A DNA stretch of 64,000 bases from an endosymbiont of Lamellibrachia barhami (GCF_011947365.2 NZ_JAAVSH020000001.1:3556492-3620491), one strand, 5' to 3'. Positions 48,051 through 57,776 are shown, counted from the stretch's first letter. Translations and numbers: made by a program. The notes: generated from the letters alone by a model not told the origin.

Positions 48051-49019
48051 ATGCTGATCGACTCACTTGCCATTCTCGTCGGACTTGCCATCCTGGTTTG
48101 GGGCGCCGATCGCTTTGTCATCGGCGCCGCCGCTCTGGCCAGCAACCTGGGTGTGTCAGCGATGCTGATCGGGCTCACCATCGTCGGCTTCGGCACATCC
48201 GCACCGGAGATACTGGTCTCGGTCGTCTCCTCGCTCGATGGCAATCCCGGCCTCGCGATCGGTAACGCACTGGGTTCGAATATCGCCAATATCGGCCTGA
48301 TCCTTGGCACTACCGCGCTTATCGTCCCTCTGACCGTCCACTCCAGCGTATTAAAGAGGGAGTACCCCCTGCTGCTCGGCGTGACCGGCCTCAGCCTGCT
48401 GCTCATGCTGGACGGGGAACTGAACCAGCTCGACGGCGTGATCCTGATTATCGTCTTGATCGCCGTGCTCGGCTGGATGATCCACGCCGCTAAAACCGGC
48501 TCTCCAACCGACCCGATAGCCGACGAGTTCGATGCCGAAATCCCTCACGACATGCCCACCCGCCGTGCGATCTTCTGGCTGATACTCGGGCTTATCTGCC
48601 TGCTGGTGAGTTCACGCATGCTGGTCTGGGGGGCAGTCAACATCGCCACTGCGTTCGGCATCAGCGATCTGGTGATCGGCCTTACCATCGTCGCCCTGGG
48701 CACCAGCCTGCCCGAGCTGGCGGCAAGCATTGCCAGCGCCCTCAAGGGAGAGGACGATCTTGCCATCGGCAACATCATCGGTTCCAACCTCTATAATCTG
48801 TTGGCGGTCCTGAGCCTGCCGGGCCTGATTGCACCGGGCGCCTTTGCCCCAGCCGCACTCTACCGGGATCAACCCATGATGATTGGGCTGACCCTTGCCC
48901 TCTTTGCCATGGGCTATGGTTTTGGGAAACTGAAAGGGCAGATCAACCGCATCGAAGGCGTTCTGCTGCTGCTCGCTTTCATCGGCTATCAGTCAGTGCT
49001 GTTTTTTACCTTAAGTTAG
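48051..49019 (+). CDS. Calcium/sodium antiporter (YrbG type)
   Basis: A 322-residue inner-membrane exchanger with about ten helices in two homologous halves. Each half has the alpha-repeat signature: LIGLTIVGFGTSAPEILVSVVSS...GNALGSNIANIGLI and VIGLTIVALGTSLPELAASIASALKGEDDLAIGNIIGSNLYNLL. The acidic residues of the GTSxPE motifs coordinate the cation. It precedes kdsD as in the E. coli yrbG-kdsD-kdsC-lpt cluster. Confidence 0.95.
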   Translation: MLIDSLAILVGLAILVWGADRFVIGAAALASNLGVSAMLIGLTIVGFGTSAPEILVSVVSSLDGNPGLAIGNALGSNIANIGLILGTTALIVPLTVHSSVLKREYPLLLGVTGLSLLLMLDGELNQLDGVILIIVLIAVLGWMIHAAKTGSPTDPIADEFDAEIPHDMPTRRAIFWLILGLICLLVSSRMLVWGAVNIATAFGISDLVIGLTIVALGTSLPELAASIASALKGEDDLAIGNIIGSNLYNLLAVLSLPGLIAPGAFAPAALYRDQPMMIGLTLALFAMGYGFGKLKGQINRIEGVLLLLAFIGYQSVLFFTLS

Positions 49020-49030
49020 ACTATTTTGCC

Positions 49031-49057
49031 TGATCCGCTACGCTTGATCATGCCTAC
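49031..49057. repeat. REP-like palindrome, single copy
   Basis: TGATC-CGCTACGCTT-GATCA then TGCCTACG, between the antiporter and kdsD. Shorter arms than other copies. Confidence 0.75.
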
Positions 49058-49093
49058 GAACGGCTGTTTTTTACGTTTAATCGAGAGAGATCA

Positions 49094-50092
49094 ATGAGAC
49101 AAGGCAAACCGATCACCCAGGAAGAGGCCGGTAGACTCCGAAGCCTGGGACTGGCAGTGATCGAAACCGAGGCTGCTGCCATCTCATCGCTGGCAGCGCG
49201 CATCGACGACGATTTCGCCCGCGCCTGCAGCTATATGCTTGAGTGTCCCGGTCGCATAGTGGTCATCGGCATGGGAAAATCAGGGCACATCGGCAGCAAG
49301 ATCGCCGCCACCCTCGCCAGTACCGGCAGCCCCGCTTTTTTCGTCCATCCCGGTGAAGCCAGCCATGGCGATCTCGGCATGATCACCAGCGGTGATGTGG
49401 TGCTTGCACTCTCGAATTCAGGGGAGACCGGCGAACTGCTGACCATCCTGCCATTGATCAAACGTCTCGGTGTGCCACTCATCAGCATGACCGGCAACCC
49501 GGAATCCACACTGGCATGCGAGGCGGAAGTCAGCATCGATGTCAGTGTGGAGAAGGAGGCCTGTCCCCTGGGTCTCGCCCCCACCTCCAGCACCACCGCT
49601 GCACTGGCAATGGGTGACGCCCTGGCGATCGCCCTGCTTGAGACGCGGGGATTCACCGCCAAGGACTTCGCCCTCTCGCATCCCGGCGGCAGCCTCGGAC
49701 GGCGCCTGCTGCTGCACATCGGTGATATCATGCACACTGGGGATGCGATTCCAAAGGTCTCCATCGGTGCCAGCCTGAACACAGCACTGATCGAGATGTC
49801 ATCCAAAAGCCTCGGCATGACTGCCGTGGTTGACGGGCAGGGAGCGTTGGCGGGAATCTACACCGACGGGGATCTGCGCCGCACCCTCGACCACAAAGTG
49901 AACATTCACGCAGCGGGTGTGTCGGAGGTGATGACCGTAAACTGCAAAACGGTGGCGCCGGAGATGCTCGCTGCCGAAGCCCTGCAGCTGATGGAAGAGA
50001 ACAAGATCAGCGGCCTGCTGGTGGTAAACGGGCAAGGTGAACTGGTCGGCGCATTCAACATGCACGACCTGCTGCGTGCCGGTGTTATGTAA
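49094..50092 (+). CDS. kdsD: Arabinose-5-phosphate isomerase
   Basis: A 332-residue enzyme making D-arabinose-5-P for Kdo, the inner LPS sugar. The SIS domain (about 40-180) has VVIGMGKSGHIGSKIAATLASTGSPAFFVHPGEASHGDLGM; two CBS domains (about 210-325) follow. GAGAGA precedes the ATG. Confidence 0.96.
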   Translation: MRQGKPITQEEAGRLRSLGLAVIETEAAAISSLAARIDDDFARACSYMLECPGRIVVIGMGKSGHIGSKIAATLASTGSPAFFVHPGEASHGDLGMITSGDVVLALSNSGETGELLTILPLIKRLGVPLISMTGNPESTLACEAEVSIDVSVEKEACPLGLAPTSSTTAALAMGDALAIALLETRGFTAKDFALSHPGGSLGRRLLLHIGDIMHTGDAIPKVSIGASLNTALIEMSSKSLGMTAVVDGQGALAGIYTDGDLRRTLDHKVNIHAAGVSEVMTVNCKTVAPEMLAAEALQLMEENKISGLLVVNGQGELVGAFNMHDLLRAGVM

Positions 50093-50095
50093 GAC

Positions 50096-50285
50096 AGGGC
50101 CGAGGTTTTTAGGGCCTAGGGCCGAGGAAGGGAAAGGAGGTACAACTTACCTTTGGTCCTTGGTCCTTGGTCCTTGGTCCTTGGTCCTTGGTCCTTGGTC
50201 CTTGGTCCTTGGTCCTTGGTCCTTGGTCCTTGGTCCTTGGTCCTTGGTCCTTGGCCCTCGGCCCTAATAACCTTGGCCCTAATAA
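50096..50285. repeat. Heptanucleotide tandem array: 14 perfect TTGGTCC units with GGGCCGAGG flanks
   Basis: TTGGTCC is repeated exactly 14 times without a change (50153-50250), then TTGGCCC and TCGGCCC. The array is flanked by AGGGCCGAGG and AGGGCCTAGGGCCGAGG on the left (50097-50127) and CCTTGGCCCTAATAA words on the right. It fills the kdsD-kdsC gap and ends 16 bases before the kdsC start. Confidence 0.98.
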
Positions 50286-50300
50286 AATCGGAGAGAGAAA

Positions 50301-50822
50301 GTGCAGGACATCCAGGAAAAGGCTCGCAACATCAAGCTGGTCATATTCGATGTCGACGGTGTGCTCACCGACGGCAGTCTGTTCCTCGGCGATGATGGAC
50401 AGGAGTACAAGGCGTTCAACTCCCGGGATGGCCACGGCATGAAGATGCTGCAGGCCAGCGGTGTTGAGATCGGCATCATCACCGGCCGCTCCTCGGAAGT
50501 GGTGCGCATCCGCATGGAGAGCCTGGGGATCAAACACGTCCACCAGGGCAAGCTGGATAAGCTGCCCACCTATCTCCAGTTGCGGGATCAGCTCGGCCTG
50601 AGCGATGAAGATGTCGCCTACGTGGGAGACGACGTGGTCGATCTGCCCATCATGCGCCGCGTCGGCCTCGCTATTGCGGTCAATGACGCACACCCCTTTG
50701 TGCTCCAGCATGCCCACTGGCAAACCCCGCATGCGGGGGGCCGTAGCGCCGGGCGGGATGTCTGCGAACTACTGATGGATGCTCAGGGCAATCTTCAGTC
50801 TGCGCTGGAAAACTATCTTTAA
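50301..50822 (+). CDS. kdsC: 3-deoxy-D-manno-octulosonate 8-phosphate phosphatase
   Basis: A 173-residue HAD phosphatase of Kdo synthesis. The catalytic DxD lies in VIFDVDGVLTDG, with ITGRSSEVVRIR and the metal-binding DVAYVGDDVVDLPIM. The start is GTG at 50301 with GAGAGAAA upstream. A heptanucleotide array separates it from kdsD, so length changes there could alter its expression. Confidence 0.96.
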   Translation: MQDIQEKARNIKLVIFDVDGVLTDGSLFLGDDGQEYKAFNSRDGHGMKMLQASGVEIGIITGRSSEVVRIRMESLGIKHVHQGKLDKLPTYLQLRDQLGLSDEDVAYVGDDVVDLPIMRRVGLAIAVNDAHPFVLQHAHWQTPHAGGRSAGRDVCELLMDAQGNLQSALENYL

Positions 50823-50834
50823 GCCGTTACGCTG

Positions 50835-51398
50835 GTGAATCGTCATACGCTCTTCATCGTCCTGTTCACTACCGCCATTGCGGGACTGAGTTGGTGGCTG
50901 GCCGAGATAACAGAACCGAAACAGCAGCGCCAGCAGGTCGCAGGACACCATCCAGACTACTACGCCGAAGACCTCACGATCACCACCTACAGTGAGGCAG
51001 GCACCCCAAAACACCGCCTGGTAACGGAGCGTTTGGTCCACTTCAGGGACGACGACAGCGCCGAATTGGACAATCCACATCTGTGGATATTCGATCCAGC
51101 CACCCCGCCCTGGAAGATGCGCGCCAAGCAGGCACTCATCACCAACAAAGGCGAAAACATCTTCCTTCCGGGCAAGGTATTCATTGACCGGGAGGGGCAG
51201 GGGAAAAACCGCCCCTATCACATCATCACCTTCGATCTGAAGGTACATCCCAAACTCTCCTACGCCGAAACTGATGGCGCATTTCGTCTCGACAGCCGCC
51301 GGGACTGGGTCACCTCCATCGGCATGCAGGGCTGGTTCAAAGAACCCGCCAGAATCAAACTACTATCCGAGGTACGAAGCCGTTATGAAACCCAATAA
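50835..51398 (+). CDS. lptC: LPS export protein LptC
   Basis: A 187-residue inner-membrane-anchored periplasmic protein passing LPS from LptBFG to LptA. A single N-terminal helix (RHTLFIVLFTTAIAGLSWWLA) and an OstA-like beta-jellyroll (YYAEDLTITTYSEAGTPKHRLVTERLVHF) are visible. The start is GTG at 50835. It overlaps lptA by 14 bases. Confidence 0.93.
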   Translation: MNRHTLFIVLFTTAIAGLSWWLAEITEPKQQRQQVAGHHPDYYAEDLTITTYSEAGTPKHRLVTERLVHFRDDDSAELDNPHLWIFDPATPPWKMRAKQALITNKGENIFLPGKVFIDREGQGKNRPYHIITFDLKVHPKLSYAETDGAFRLDSRRDWVTSIGMQGWFKEPARIKLLSEVRSRYETQ

Positions 51399-51894
51399 CC
51401 GGCTCTTGAGTCTGCTGCTCGCCCTCTCCCTGTCCATGCCGGCCCTCAGCCTCGCACTCAGCACCGATAAAGATCAGCCGATGTATCTGGAGGCGGACAG
51501 CGTGGACATCGATGACGCCAAAGGCGTCAGCATCTACGAAGGCAACGTGGTCATCACCCAGGGCAGCACCAAACTGTGGGCCGACAAGATATGGGTCTAT
51601 CGTGTCGATGGCGAAACAGAAAAGGTCTTCGCCATCGGCAAGCCGGTGCGCTTTCAGCAGCGCATGGACGACAGCGACGAGGTGGCCCGCGGACAGGCGC
51701 TGCGGGCCGAATACTATGCCAGGAAGGATGAGATCTATTTGATCGGGGAGGCGCTGCTGCAACAGGGCAAGGATCAGTTTCGCAGCGACCGCATCACCTA
51801 CCTGCGCGGAAAATCCCAGGTCAAGGCGGGCGCCAGCGCCGCAGGCAAAAAGCGGGTTCGGGTGGTCATAGAACCCAGGAAAGAACAACAATGA
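51385..51894 (+). CDS. lptA: LPS transport periplasmic protein LptA
   Basis: A 169-residue periplasmic bridge protein. A signal peptide (ending LSLA-LST) is followed by the OstA jellyroll: [39 protein letters not shown] basic C-terminus ([12 protein letters not shown]) follows. The stop overlaps the lptB start (ATGA). Confidence 0.95.
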   Translation: MKPNNRLLSLLLALSLSMPALSLALSTDKDQPMYLEADSVDIDDAKGVSIYEGNVVITQGSTKLWADKIWVYRVDGETEKVFAIGKPVRFQQRMDDSDEVARGQALRAEYYARKDEIYLIGEALLQQGKDQFRSDRITYLRGKSQVKAGASAAGKKRVRVVIEPRKEQQ

Positions 51895-52616
51895 CCCAGT
51901 TGCTCGCCACCAACCTGGAGAAGCAGTATCGCGGCCGCAAAGTGGTTGACCGGATTTCGCTGGAGGTCGACAAGGGCGAGGTGGTCGGACTGCTCGGTCC
52001 CAACGGCGCAGGCAAGACCACCAGTTTCTACATTATCGTGGGTCTGATCCCGGCGGACGGCGGCAGCGTCATGGTCGACGGACGTGAGGTCACCGATCTG
52101 CCTATGCACAGCCGGGCCCGGCTCGGCATCGGCTATCTCGCCCAGGAGCCCTCGATCTTTCGGCGGCTCTCTGTGGAAAACAACATTCTGGCCATCCTGG
52201 AGACCCGCAAATCCCTGAAAAAGGCGGAACGCCAGGAGATCTGCGACAGACTGCTCGATGAGTTCGGTATCGCCCATCTGCGGGATAATATGGCCATGAG
52301 CCTCTCCGGCGGCGAACGGCGGCGACTGGAGATCGCCCGTGCACTCTCCATCGAACCCCGTTTCGTGCTGCTGGACGAACCCTTCGCCGGGGTTGACCCC
52401 CTCGCGGTGCTGGAGATCAAAAAGATCATTCTGCACCTGAAAGAGCGAGGCATCGGCGTACTGATCACCGACCATAATGTGCGGGAGACCCTCGACATCT
52501 GCAATCGCGCCTACATCATCAACGCAGGCAGCGTGCTGGCGGAGGGGACGCCGCAGGATATTCTTGTAAACCCGGAAGTTCGCTCTGTCTACCTGGGAGA
52601 GCATTTTTCCATGTAA
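51891..52616 (+). CDS. lptB: LPS export ABC transporter ATPase LptB
   Basis: A 241-residue ATPase powering LPS extraction. Walker A is GPNGAGKTT, the Q-loop is [17 protein letters not shown], the signature is [15 protein letters not shown], Walker B is [13 protein letters not shown] and the switch is [10 protein letters not shown]. Length equals E. coli LptB. lptF/lptG are not in the window. Confidence 0.98.
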   Translation: MTQLLATNLEKQYRGRKVVDRISLEVDKGEVVGLLGPNGAGKTTSFYIIVGLIPADGGSVMVDGREVTDLPMHSRARLGIGYLAQEPSIFRRLSVENNILAILETRKSLKKAERQEICDRLLDEFGIAHLRDNMAMSLSGGERRRLEIARALSIEPRFVLLDEPFAGVDPLAVLEIKKIILHLKERGIGVLITDHNVRETLDICNRAYIINAGSVLAEGTPQDILVNPEVRSVYLGEHFSM

Positions 52617-52820
52617 GGAGAGAGGGATTTTTCCACAAATTTCAAGCGGTTACTTGTCTCGATTCAGATATCAGGCCAGCTGCCGACAAGTTCAATAACG
52701 ATTTCATGATCCAGAACAACTGAAAGCTGCGATAAAGTTTTCCGCACCTTCCATTTTTGGCTAGAATGAAATTAGGAAATCCATACAAATAACGTACCAG
52801 GTTTTGATAATCACCTGCAG

Positions 52821-54302
52821 ATGAAGCAAACCCTTCAGCTCCGACTCGGACAGCACCTCACAATGACGCCACAGCTGCAACAGGCTATCCGCCTGTTACA
52901 GTTGTCTACGCTTGACCTCTCCCAAGAGGTGCAGGAGGCCCTGGAGGCAAATCCGTTACTGGAGACCGAAGAGGAGTTTGAGCGGCTCAAGCAGAACAGC
53001 GATGAAACGGAGCAGAAACCTGAAAAACAGGAATCCACCGCCGAGCCGTTCAACGACGTGAACAACGAACGTGAGGTTCAGACGGAATCCCCAGAGATGC
53101 CGGAAGAGCTGCCCGTGGACAGCGAATGGACCGATGTCTACGATAGCTATACGCCACCCACCAACAACGGCTCTGCCGAGAGTATGGACAGCGATTTCCT
53201 GGCCCAGCGAGGGCAGGCGCAAACACTGCAGGACCATCTGTTCTGGCAGTTGAACCTCACCCCCTTCTGTCCTACCGATCGTGTCATCGCCACCATGATC
53301 ATCGATGGCGTCAATGAAGACGGCTATCTCACCACCAGCCCCGAAGAGATCCTCGAGACTTTGGAGGACGAGGAGATGACCCTGGAGGATGTGGAAGCGG
53401 TACTCCATCGAATTCAGGCATTCGATCCCCCCGGCGTGGCCGCACAGGATCCCCGTGAGTGCCTGCTGATTCAGCTGCGGCAGCTGCCTGAAGATACGCC
53501 ATACCTGCAACCGACCATCCGCCTCTGCGAGGATTTCTTCAAACTGCTCGCCAGTCAGGACCAGGCTCAGATCAAGCGCCGCATGAAGGTTACGGACGAC
53601 GAACTCAGCAGCATGACCCAGCTGATTCGTTCCCTGCATCCCCATCCCGGCAGCCTGATCGCCGAGTCGGAACCTCAATATGTCATCCCCGACGTCTTTG
53701 TCACCCGGCGCAACGGCACTTGGCGAGTGGAACTAAACCCGGAAGCAGCCCCCCGTCTACGGGTCAATACCGACTACGCAAAACTGATCCGCCGCGCCGA
53801 CTCGGGTAAAGACAACACCTTCCTGAAAAACCATTTGCAGGAGGCCCGCTGGTTCATCAAGAGCCTGCTGAGCCGCAACGACACGATCCTGCGGGTTGCC
53901 TCCAGAATCGTCGAAGTCCAACAGGCCTACTTCGAACACGGCGCCGAGGCGATGAAACCCCTGGTGCTGCGAGATATCGCCGAGGCGCTGGAGATGCATG
54001 AGTCGACCATTTCACGGGTCACCACGCAGAAATATATGCACACGCCCCGCGGCACCCTGGAGTTTAAATACTTCTTCTCTAGCCATGTTAGCACCAGCGC
54101 CGGCGGCGAGTGCTCAGCCACTGCAATCCGCGCTTTGATCAAAAAACTGATTGCCGCAGAAAAGCCATCAAAACCACTCAGCGACAATAAAATCGCCACT
54201 ATACTGTCAGAACAGGGCATCAATGTTGCCCGCAGAACAGTGGCCAAATACCGCGAGTCGATGACGATTCCGCCATCGAACGAGCGTAAACGCCTGGTAT
54301 GA
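52821..54302 (+). CDS. rpoN: RNA polymerase sigma-54 factor
   Basis: 493 residues. The glutamine-rich region I (LRLGQHLTMTPQLQQAIRLLQLSTLDL) interacts with activators; an acidic region II follows. The C-terminus carries the core-binding domain, the HTH (ALEMHESTISRVTTQKYMHTPRG) and the RpoN box ARRTVAKYRE that reads the -24 element. The 204-base gap after lptB shows no clear feature. Followed by hpf and ptsN as in most proteobacteria. Confidence 0.98.
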   Translation: MKQTLQLRLGQHLTMTPQLQQAIRLLQLSTLDLSQEVQEALEANPLLETEEEFERLKQNSDETEQKPEKQESTAEPFNDVNNEREVQTESPEMPEELPVDSEWTDVYDSYTPPTNNGSAESMDSDFLAQRGQAQTLQDHLFWQLNLTPFCPTDRVIATMIIDGVNEDGYLTTSPEEILETLEDEEMTLEDVEAVLHRIQAFDPPGVAAQDPRECLLIQLRQLPEDTPYLQPTIRLCEDFFKLLASQDQAQIKRRMKVTDDELSSMTQLIRSLHPHPGSLIAESEPQYVIPDVFVTRRNGTWRVELNPEAAPRLRVNTDYAKLIRRADSGKDNTFLKNHLQEARWFIKSLLSRNDTILRVASRIVEVQQAYFEHGAEAMKPLVLRDIAEALEMHESTISRVTTQKYMHTPRGTLEFKYFFSSHVSTSAGGECSATAIRALIKKLIAAEKPSKPLSDNKIATILSEQGINVARRTVAKYRESMTIPPSNERKRLV

Positions 54303-54348
54303 ATACGGGCAGAATGATGGAAAATCCCATCGGAAACAGGAGTTAACT

Positions 54349-54675
54349 ATGCAAATTAGCCTGACCGGTCATCACATCGATATTACTGACTCTCTGAAAG
54401 ACTACGTCGACACCAAACTAGAAAAACTGGAACGCCACTTCGACAACGTCACCAATGTGCATGTCATCCTCAGTGTGGAGAAACTGCGTCAGAAGGCGGA
54501 GGCGACACTGCACGTCAACGGCGCGAATGTTTTCGCGGATTCCGTGCAGGAGGATATGTATGCAGCCATCGATTCCTTGATCGACAAACTCGACCGCCAG
54601 GTAATCAAACACAAGGAGAAACTAAAAAATCATCGTGGCAATGGCGTGGATCTCAAATACGCTACCGAAGAATAG
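54349..54675 (+). CDS. hpf: Ribosome hibernation promoting factor
   Basis: A 108-residue short-type HPF that forms or stabilises 100S ribosomes in stationary phase. It begins MQISLTGHHIDITDSLKDYVDTKLEKLERHF and ends without the long-form C-terminal dimerisation domain. AGGAG precedes the ATG. Confidence 0.96.
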   Translation: MQISLTGHHIDITDSLKDYVDTKLEKLERHFDNVTNVHVILSVEKLRQKAEATLHVNGANVFADSVQEDMYAAIDSLIDKLDRQVIKHKEKLKNHRGNGVDLKYATEE

Positions 54676-54693
54676 ACGCGAAGCGAGGTCTGC

Positions 54694-55164
54694 ATGTTTC
54701 CCGACGGCTTTATTGTTGAGGAACGCATCGGTTGTCGAATCGAAGCCGGTAGCAAGAAGAGGGTGCTGGAGGAACTCGGCCGACGCCTGGCCGGGGAGAT
54801 TCCAGCGCTGACTCAGGACAGGGTCTTCGACAGCCTGCTGCTGCGTGAACGTCTGGGCAGTACCGGGCTGGGCCGGGGCATCGCCCTGCCCCACGCCCGC
54901 ATGCCACAGGTAAAAAACGCTATCGGCGCTTTCATCCAGCTCCAGCGGGGCGTCGATTTCGACGCCGTGGATGGGCAACCGGTCGACTTGGCCTTTGCCA
55001 TGCTGGTGCCGGAAGAGGCGACTGATGCGCACCTGCAGCTTCTGGCCAAATTGGCTGCCATGTTCAGCGACGCCGGTTTCTGCGACAAACTGCGGCAGAC
55101 CAAAACGGCAGAAGATGCTTTCGAACTCATCCGTCTGCGGGATGGCGCCGACACCGGTCCATGA
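54694..55164 (+). CDS. ptsN: PTS IIA-like nitrogen regulatory protein PtsN
   Basis: A 156-residue EIIA-Ntr. The phosphorylated histidine is His67 in RGIALPHARM; QLQRGVDFDAVDGQPVDLAFAMLVPE follows. It receives phosphate from a PTS chain and signals to nitrogen, potassium or envelope control. It overlaps hprK by 4 bases, implying joint regulation with the HPr kinase. Confidence 0.96.
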   Translation: MFPDGFIVEERIGCRIEAGSKKRVLEELGRRLAGEIPALTQDRVFDSLLLRERLGSTGLGRGIALPHARMPQVKNAIGAFIQLQRGVDFDAVDGQPVDLAFAMLVPEEATDAHLQLLAKLAAMFSDAGFCDKLRQTKTAEDAFELIRLRDGADTGP

Positions 55165-56108
55165 ATCCACCCGTCACCCTTTATGATCTGATCAGCCAAT
55201 ACGGTACAGAACTGGCGCTCAGCTGGTTCCGCAGCCGGCAACCTGTAGATCGCCATATTCACCCAGTGGATGAGCAGGATGATACTCAGCCCCCCGTGGG
55301 TCCGATGAACATGATCCGGCCCAATCGGATACAGGTCATAGGCCCACAGGAGCAGCGCCACCTGCAGTCGCTTGACGAGACCCACCACCGAAAAAGCCTC
55401 AAACGACTATTCGGCGCCAATCCCGCAGCCATTATCTTTTCCAACAGCTGTACTCCCAGCAACGATTGCTTCCAACTCGCCACAAAAAACGACATCCCCC
55501 TCCTGATCACGCCAACGGGAGACCATGAGATCATCACTCGATTGCAGCACCTGCTCAATCAACGCAAATCCGAAACCACACTGGTACATGGTGTCTTCCT
55601 GGAAGTACTGGGCAAGGGGGTCCTGCTGAGCGGCGATGCAGCGGTAGGTAAAAGTGAGCTGGCCTTGGCGCTGATCTCCAGGGGACATCGTCTGGTAGCT
55701 GACGATGCCACCGAGATCACCCGCATCGACAACAAAACACTAAGCGGCAGCTGCCCTCCGGTATTGAAGGATTTTCTGGAGGTCCGGGGCCTCGGCATCC
55801 TCAATATCCGCGCCATGTTCGGCAACTGCGCCGTCAAACCCCGCAAGAACCTGAACCTGATCATCGACCTGCAGTGTCTCGACGACGATGAGGTGGCGCA
55901 GATGGACAGACTCCAGGGCAGCCATTCCTTGAAAAACCTGCTCGGCGTCGACATCCACCAGACAATGCTGCCGGTGGCGGCAGGGCGCAATCTGGCGATC
56001 ATGGTGGAAACTGCAGTCAGACAACACCTGCTACGTATCGATGGTTACAATGCGGCTGATGATTTTTCCCAGCGGCAACGCCATTTCATCGACCAGCAAC
56101 AGGATTAA
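55161..56108 (+). CDS. hprK: HPr kinase/phosphorylase
   Basis: A 315-residue bifunctional enzyme phosphorylating and dephosphorylating a serine of HPr. The N-terminal domain is followed by Walker A GDAAVGKSELALAL (the usual second glycine region is altered to DAAV), VADDATEI and the family signature FLEVRGLGILNI. HPr downstream (57777) keeps the target serine, so the pair should be functional. Confidence 0.95.
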   Translation: MNPPVTLYDLISQYGTELALSWFRSRQPVDRHIHPVDEQDDTQPPVGPMNMIRPNRIQVIGPQEQRHLQSLDETHHRKSLKRLFGANPAAIIFSNSCTPSNDCFQLATKNDIPLLITPTGDHEIITRLQHLLNQRKSETTLVHGVFLEVLGKGVLLSGDAAVGKSELALALISRGHRLVADDATEITRIDNKTLSGSCPPVLKDFLEVRGLGILNIRAMFGNCAVKPRKNLNLIIDLQCLDDDEVAQMDRLQGSHSLKNLLGVDIHQTMLPVAAGRNLAIMVETAVRQHLLRIDGYNAADDFSQRQRHFIDQQQD

Positions 56109-56248
56109 TTTAATTTCAAGGGCAAAATATCTGCTGCGAGATAGGCTTTTAGTTTGTAAAATGCCACTCTGGATTTTCAATCTGGCGACAGATTGCGCTA
56201 CCCTACCCATATTGCGGCCTCCAAAATAATACCAACGTGCAGTAAGAC

Positions 56249-57115
56249 ATGACAGCTGGCATCAGACTTCTTATCCTCACCGGACTCTCGGGTTCAGGAA
56301 AATCCATCGCCTTGCACACCCTGGAAGACCTGGGTTACTACTGCATCGATAACCTGCCGGTCTGCCTCTTCGAGGCTTTCTCCAAACATTTGATCGAAAA
56401 ACCGGAAGAGATCTTTCAATCCACCGCAGTCGGTATCGACGCCCGCAGCCAACCCGACCAATTGGGCAGACTGCCCAAGATGGTCGACAAGATGCGTGCG
56501 CAGGGTATCAAGTGCGAGATGATCTTTCTCGAGGCGCAGAGCGATACCCTGATCAAACGCTTCAGTGAGACGCGCCGCAAACACCCGCTCTCCACTGCGG
56601 ACATCTCCCTGGATGAGGCCATCAAGCGTGAACGGGTTCTGCTCGAACCCCTGATCAGCAACGCCGACCTCTGTATAGACACCACCCACACCAATCTACA
56701 TGAACTGCGGGACCTGATTCGTGGCCGGGTGAGCGGAGACAAACAGCAGGTATCACTGTTGGTTGAGTCCTTCGGTTTCAAACATGGTGTGCCACGTGAC
56801 ATCGACTTCGTCTTCGACGTGCGTTGCCTGCCCAATCCGCACTGGCAAGCAGAGCTGAGGCCCTTTACAGGTCTCGACGGGCCGGTAGCACGATTTCTGG
56901 AAAACAGCGAAGACACCCGGCAGATGCGAGCTGACCTGATCCGTTTTCTGGAGGAGTGGATACCCCGCTTCGAGGCGGACGGACGCAGCTATCTCACCAT
57001 CGCCATCGGTTGCACCGGCGGTCAACATCGATCGGTTTTCATTACCGACCAACTCTTTCGCCATTTCAAATCCCAGGGCCGCAAGATACTGAGCCGTCAC
57101 CGGGAGCTGTCATGA
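56249..57115 (+). CDS. rapZ: RNase adapter protein RapZ
   Basis: A 288-residue ATPase-like RNA-binding adaptor. Walker A is GLSGSGKSIAL; the C-terminal domain has RCLPNPHWQAELRPFTGLDGPV and IAIGCTGGQHRSVFI. In E. coli it delivers GlmZ/GlmY to RNase E to control amino-sugar synthesis. It overlaps the EIIA-Man gene by 4 bases. Confidence 0.97.
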   Translation: MTAGIRLLILTGLSGSGKSIALHTLEDLGYYCIDNLPVCLFEAFSKHLIEKPEEIFQSTAVGIDARSQPDQLGRLPKMVDKMRAQGIKCEMIFLEAQSDTLIKRFSETRRKHPLSTADISLDEAIKRERVLLEPLISNADLCIDTTHTNLHELRDLIRGRVSGDKQQVSLLVESFGFKHGVPRDIDFVFDVRCLPNPHWQAELRPFTGLDGPVARFLENSEDTRQMRADLIRFLEEWIPRFEADGRSYLTIAIGCTGGQHRSVFITDQLFRHFKSQGRKILSRHRELS

Positions 57116-57516
57116 GTATCGGCCTGCTGATCATCACCCATAACCAGGTCGGACACACCCTGTTGCAGACAGCCGTCAACATGATGGGGATCTGCCCGCT
57201 CTCCACTGAGGTGATGGCAGTCACCACCGACTGCGATCCGGACGAATTGCGCACCACGACCCAGAGACTGATCGCTCAGCTGGATCAGGGAGACGGTGTA
57301 CTGGTACTCACCGACATGTTCGGCTCCACCCCGAGCAATATCGCCTACGATCTGCTGGATGAGGGACGAATCAACGTGGTGGCAGGCATCAATCTGCCGA
57401 TGCTGGTACGGGTACTGAACTATGCACCGCTCGACCTGAAAGAGCTCACCAGCAAGGCGATCAGCGGCGGCAAGGATGGCATTGTCTGTTGCCGCCTCAA
57501 AACGGAAACGGCATAG
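57112..57516 (+). CDS. PTS mannose-type EIIA domain protein
   Basis: A 134-residue stand-alone EIIA of the mannose family. The phosphorylatable His10 is in IITHNQVGHTLL; VLTDMFGSTPSNIA follows. No EIIB, EIIC or EIID gene is nearby, so a regulatory rather than transport role is likely. The start overlaps the rapZ stop (ATGA). Confidence 0.93.
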   Translation: MSIGLLIITHNQVGHTLLQTAVNMMGICPLSTEVMAVTTDCDPDELRTTTQRLIAQLDQGDGVLVLTDMFGSTPSNIAYDLLDEGRINVVAGINLPMLVRVLNYAPLDLKELTSKAISGGKDGIVCCRLKTETA

Positions 57517-57534
57517 ACCCTGAATGCTCAAGGC

Positions 57535-57625
57535 GTAGGCACGATCAAGCGCAGCGGATCGGGCGATCCCGGCTTGATAGAACACGAGGAATGTTGCCGG
57601 TTCCGCTACGCTTGAACCTGCCTAC
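57535..57625. repeat. REP-like inverted pair
   Basis: GTAGGCACGATC-AAGCGCAGCG-GATCGGGC (57535-57564) and, inverted, GCCGGTTC-CGCTACGCTT-GAACCTGCC (57596-57621), in the EIIA-Man / HPr gap. The first copy has one centre substitution. Confidence 0.85.
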
Positions 57626-57776
57626 TTCAGGGTTGTCGATAACTCACTGGCCATGATGGGCTGAACAGTGCTTCTGCGATCTTTGCATTCACAGGAGCAC
57701 TTCTGGACGAACACTAGTCTAATTTTGCCTGAACATCCTGACCTGCAGCGCACCTGTCAATGGACAACCAAAGGCC

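Noticed and set aside
50153-50250. Possible CRISPR array
   Set aside because: Seven-base units with no spacers and no cas genes; it is a simple tandem array.
50109-50732. Reverse-strand frame with a GPRTKDQ repeat protein
   Set aside because: The repeat is the translation of the TTGGTCC array, and the rest is antisense to kdsC.
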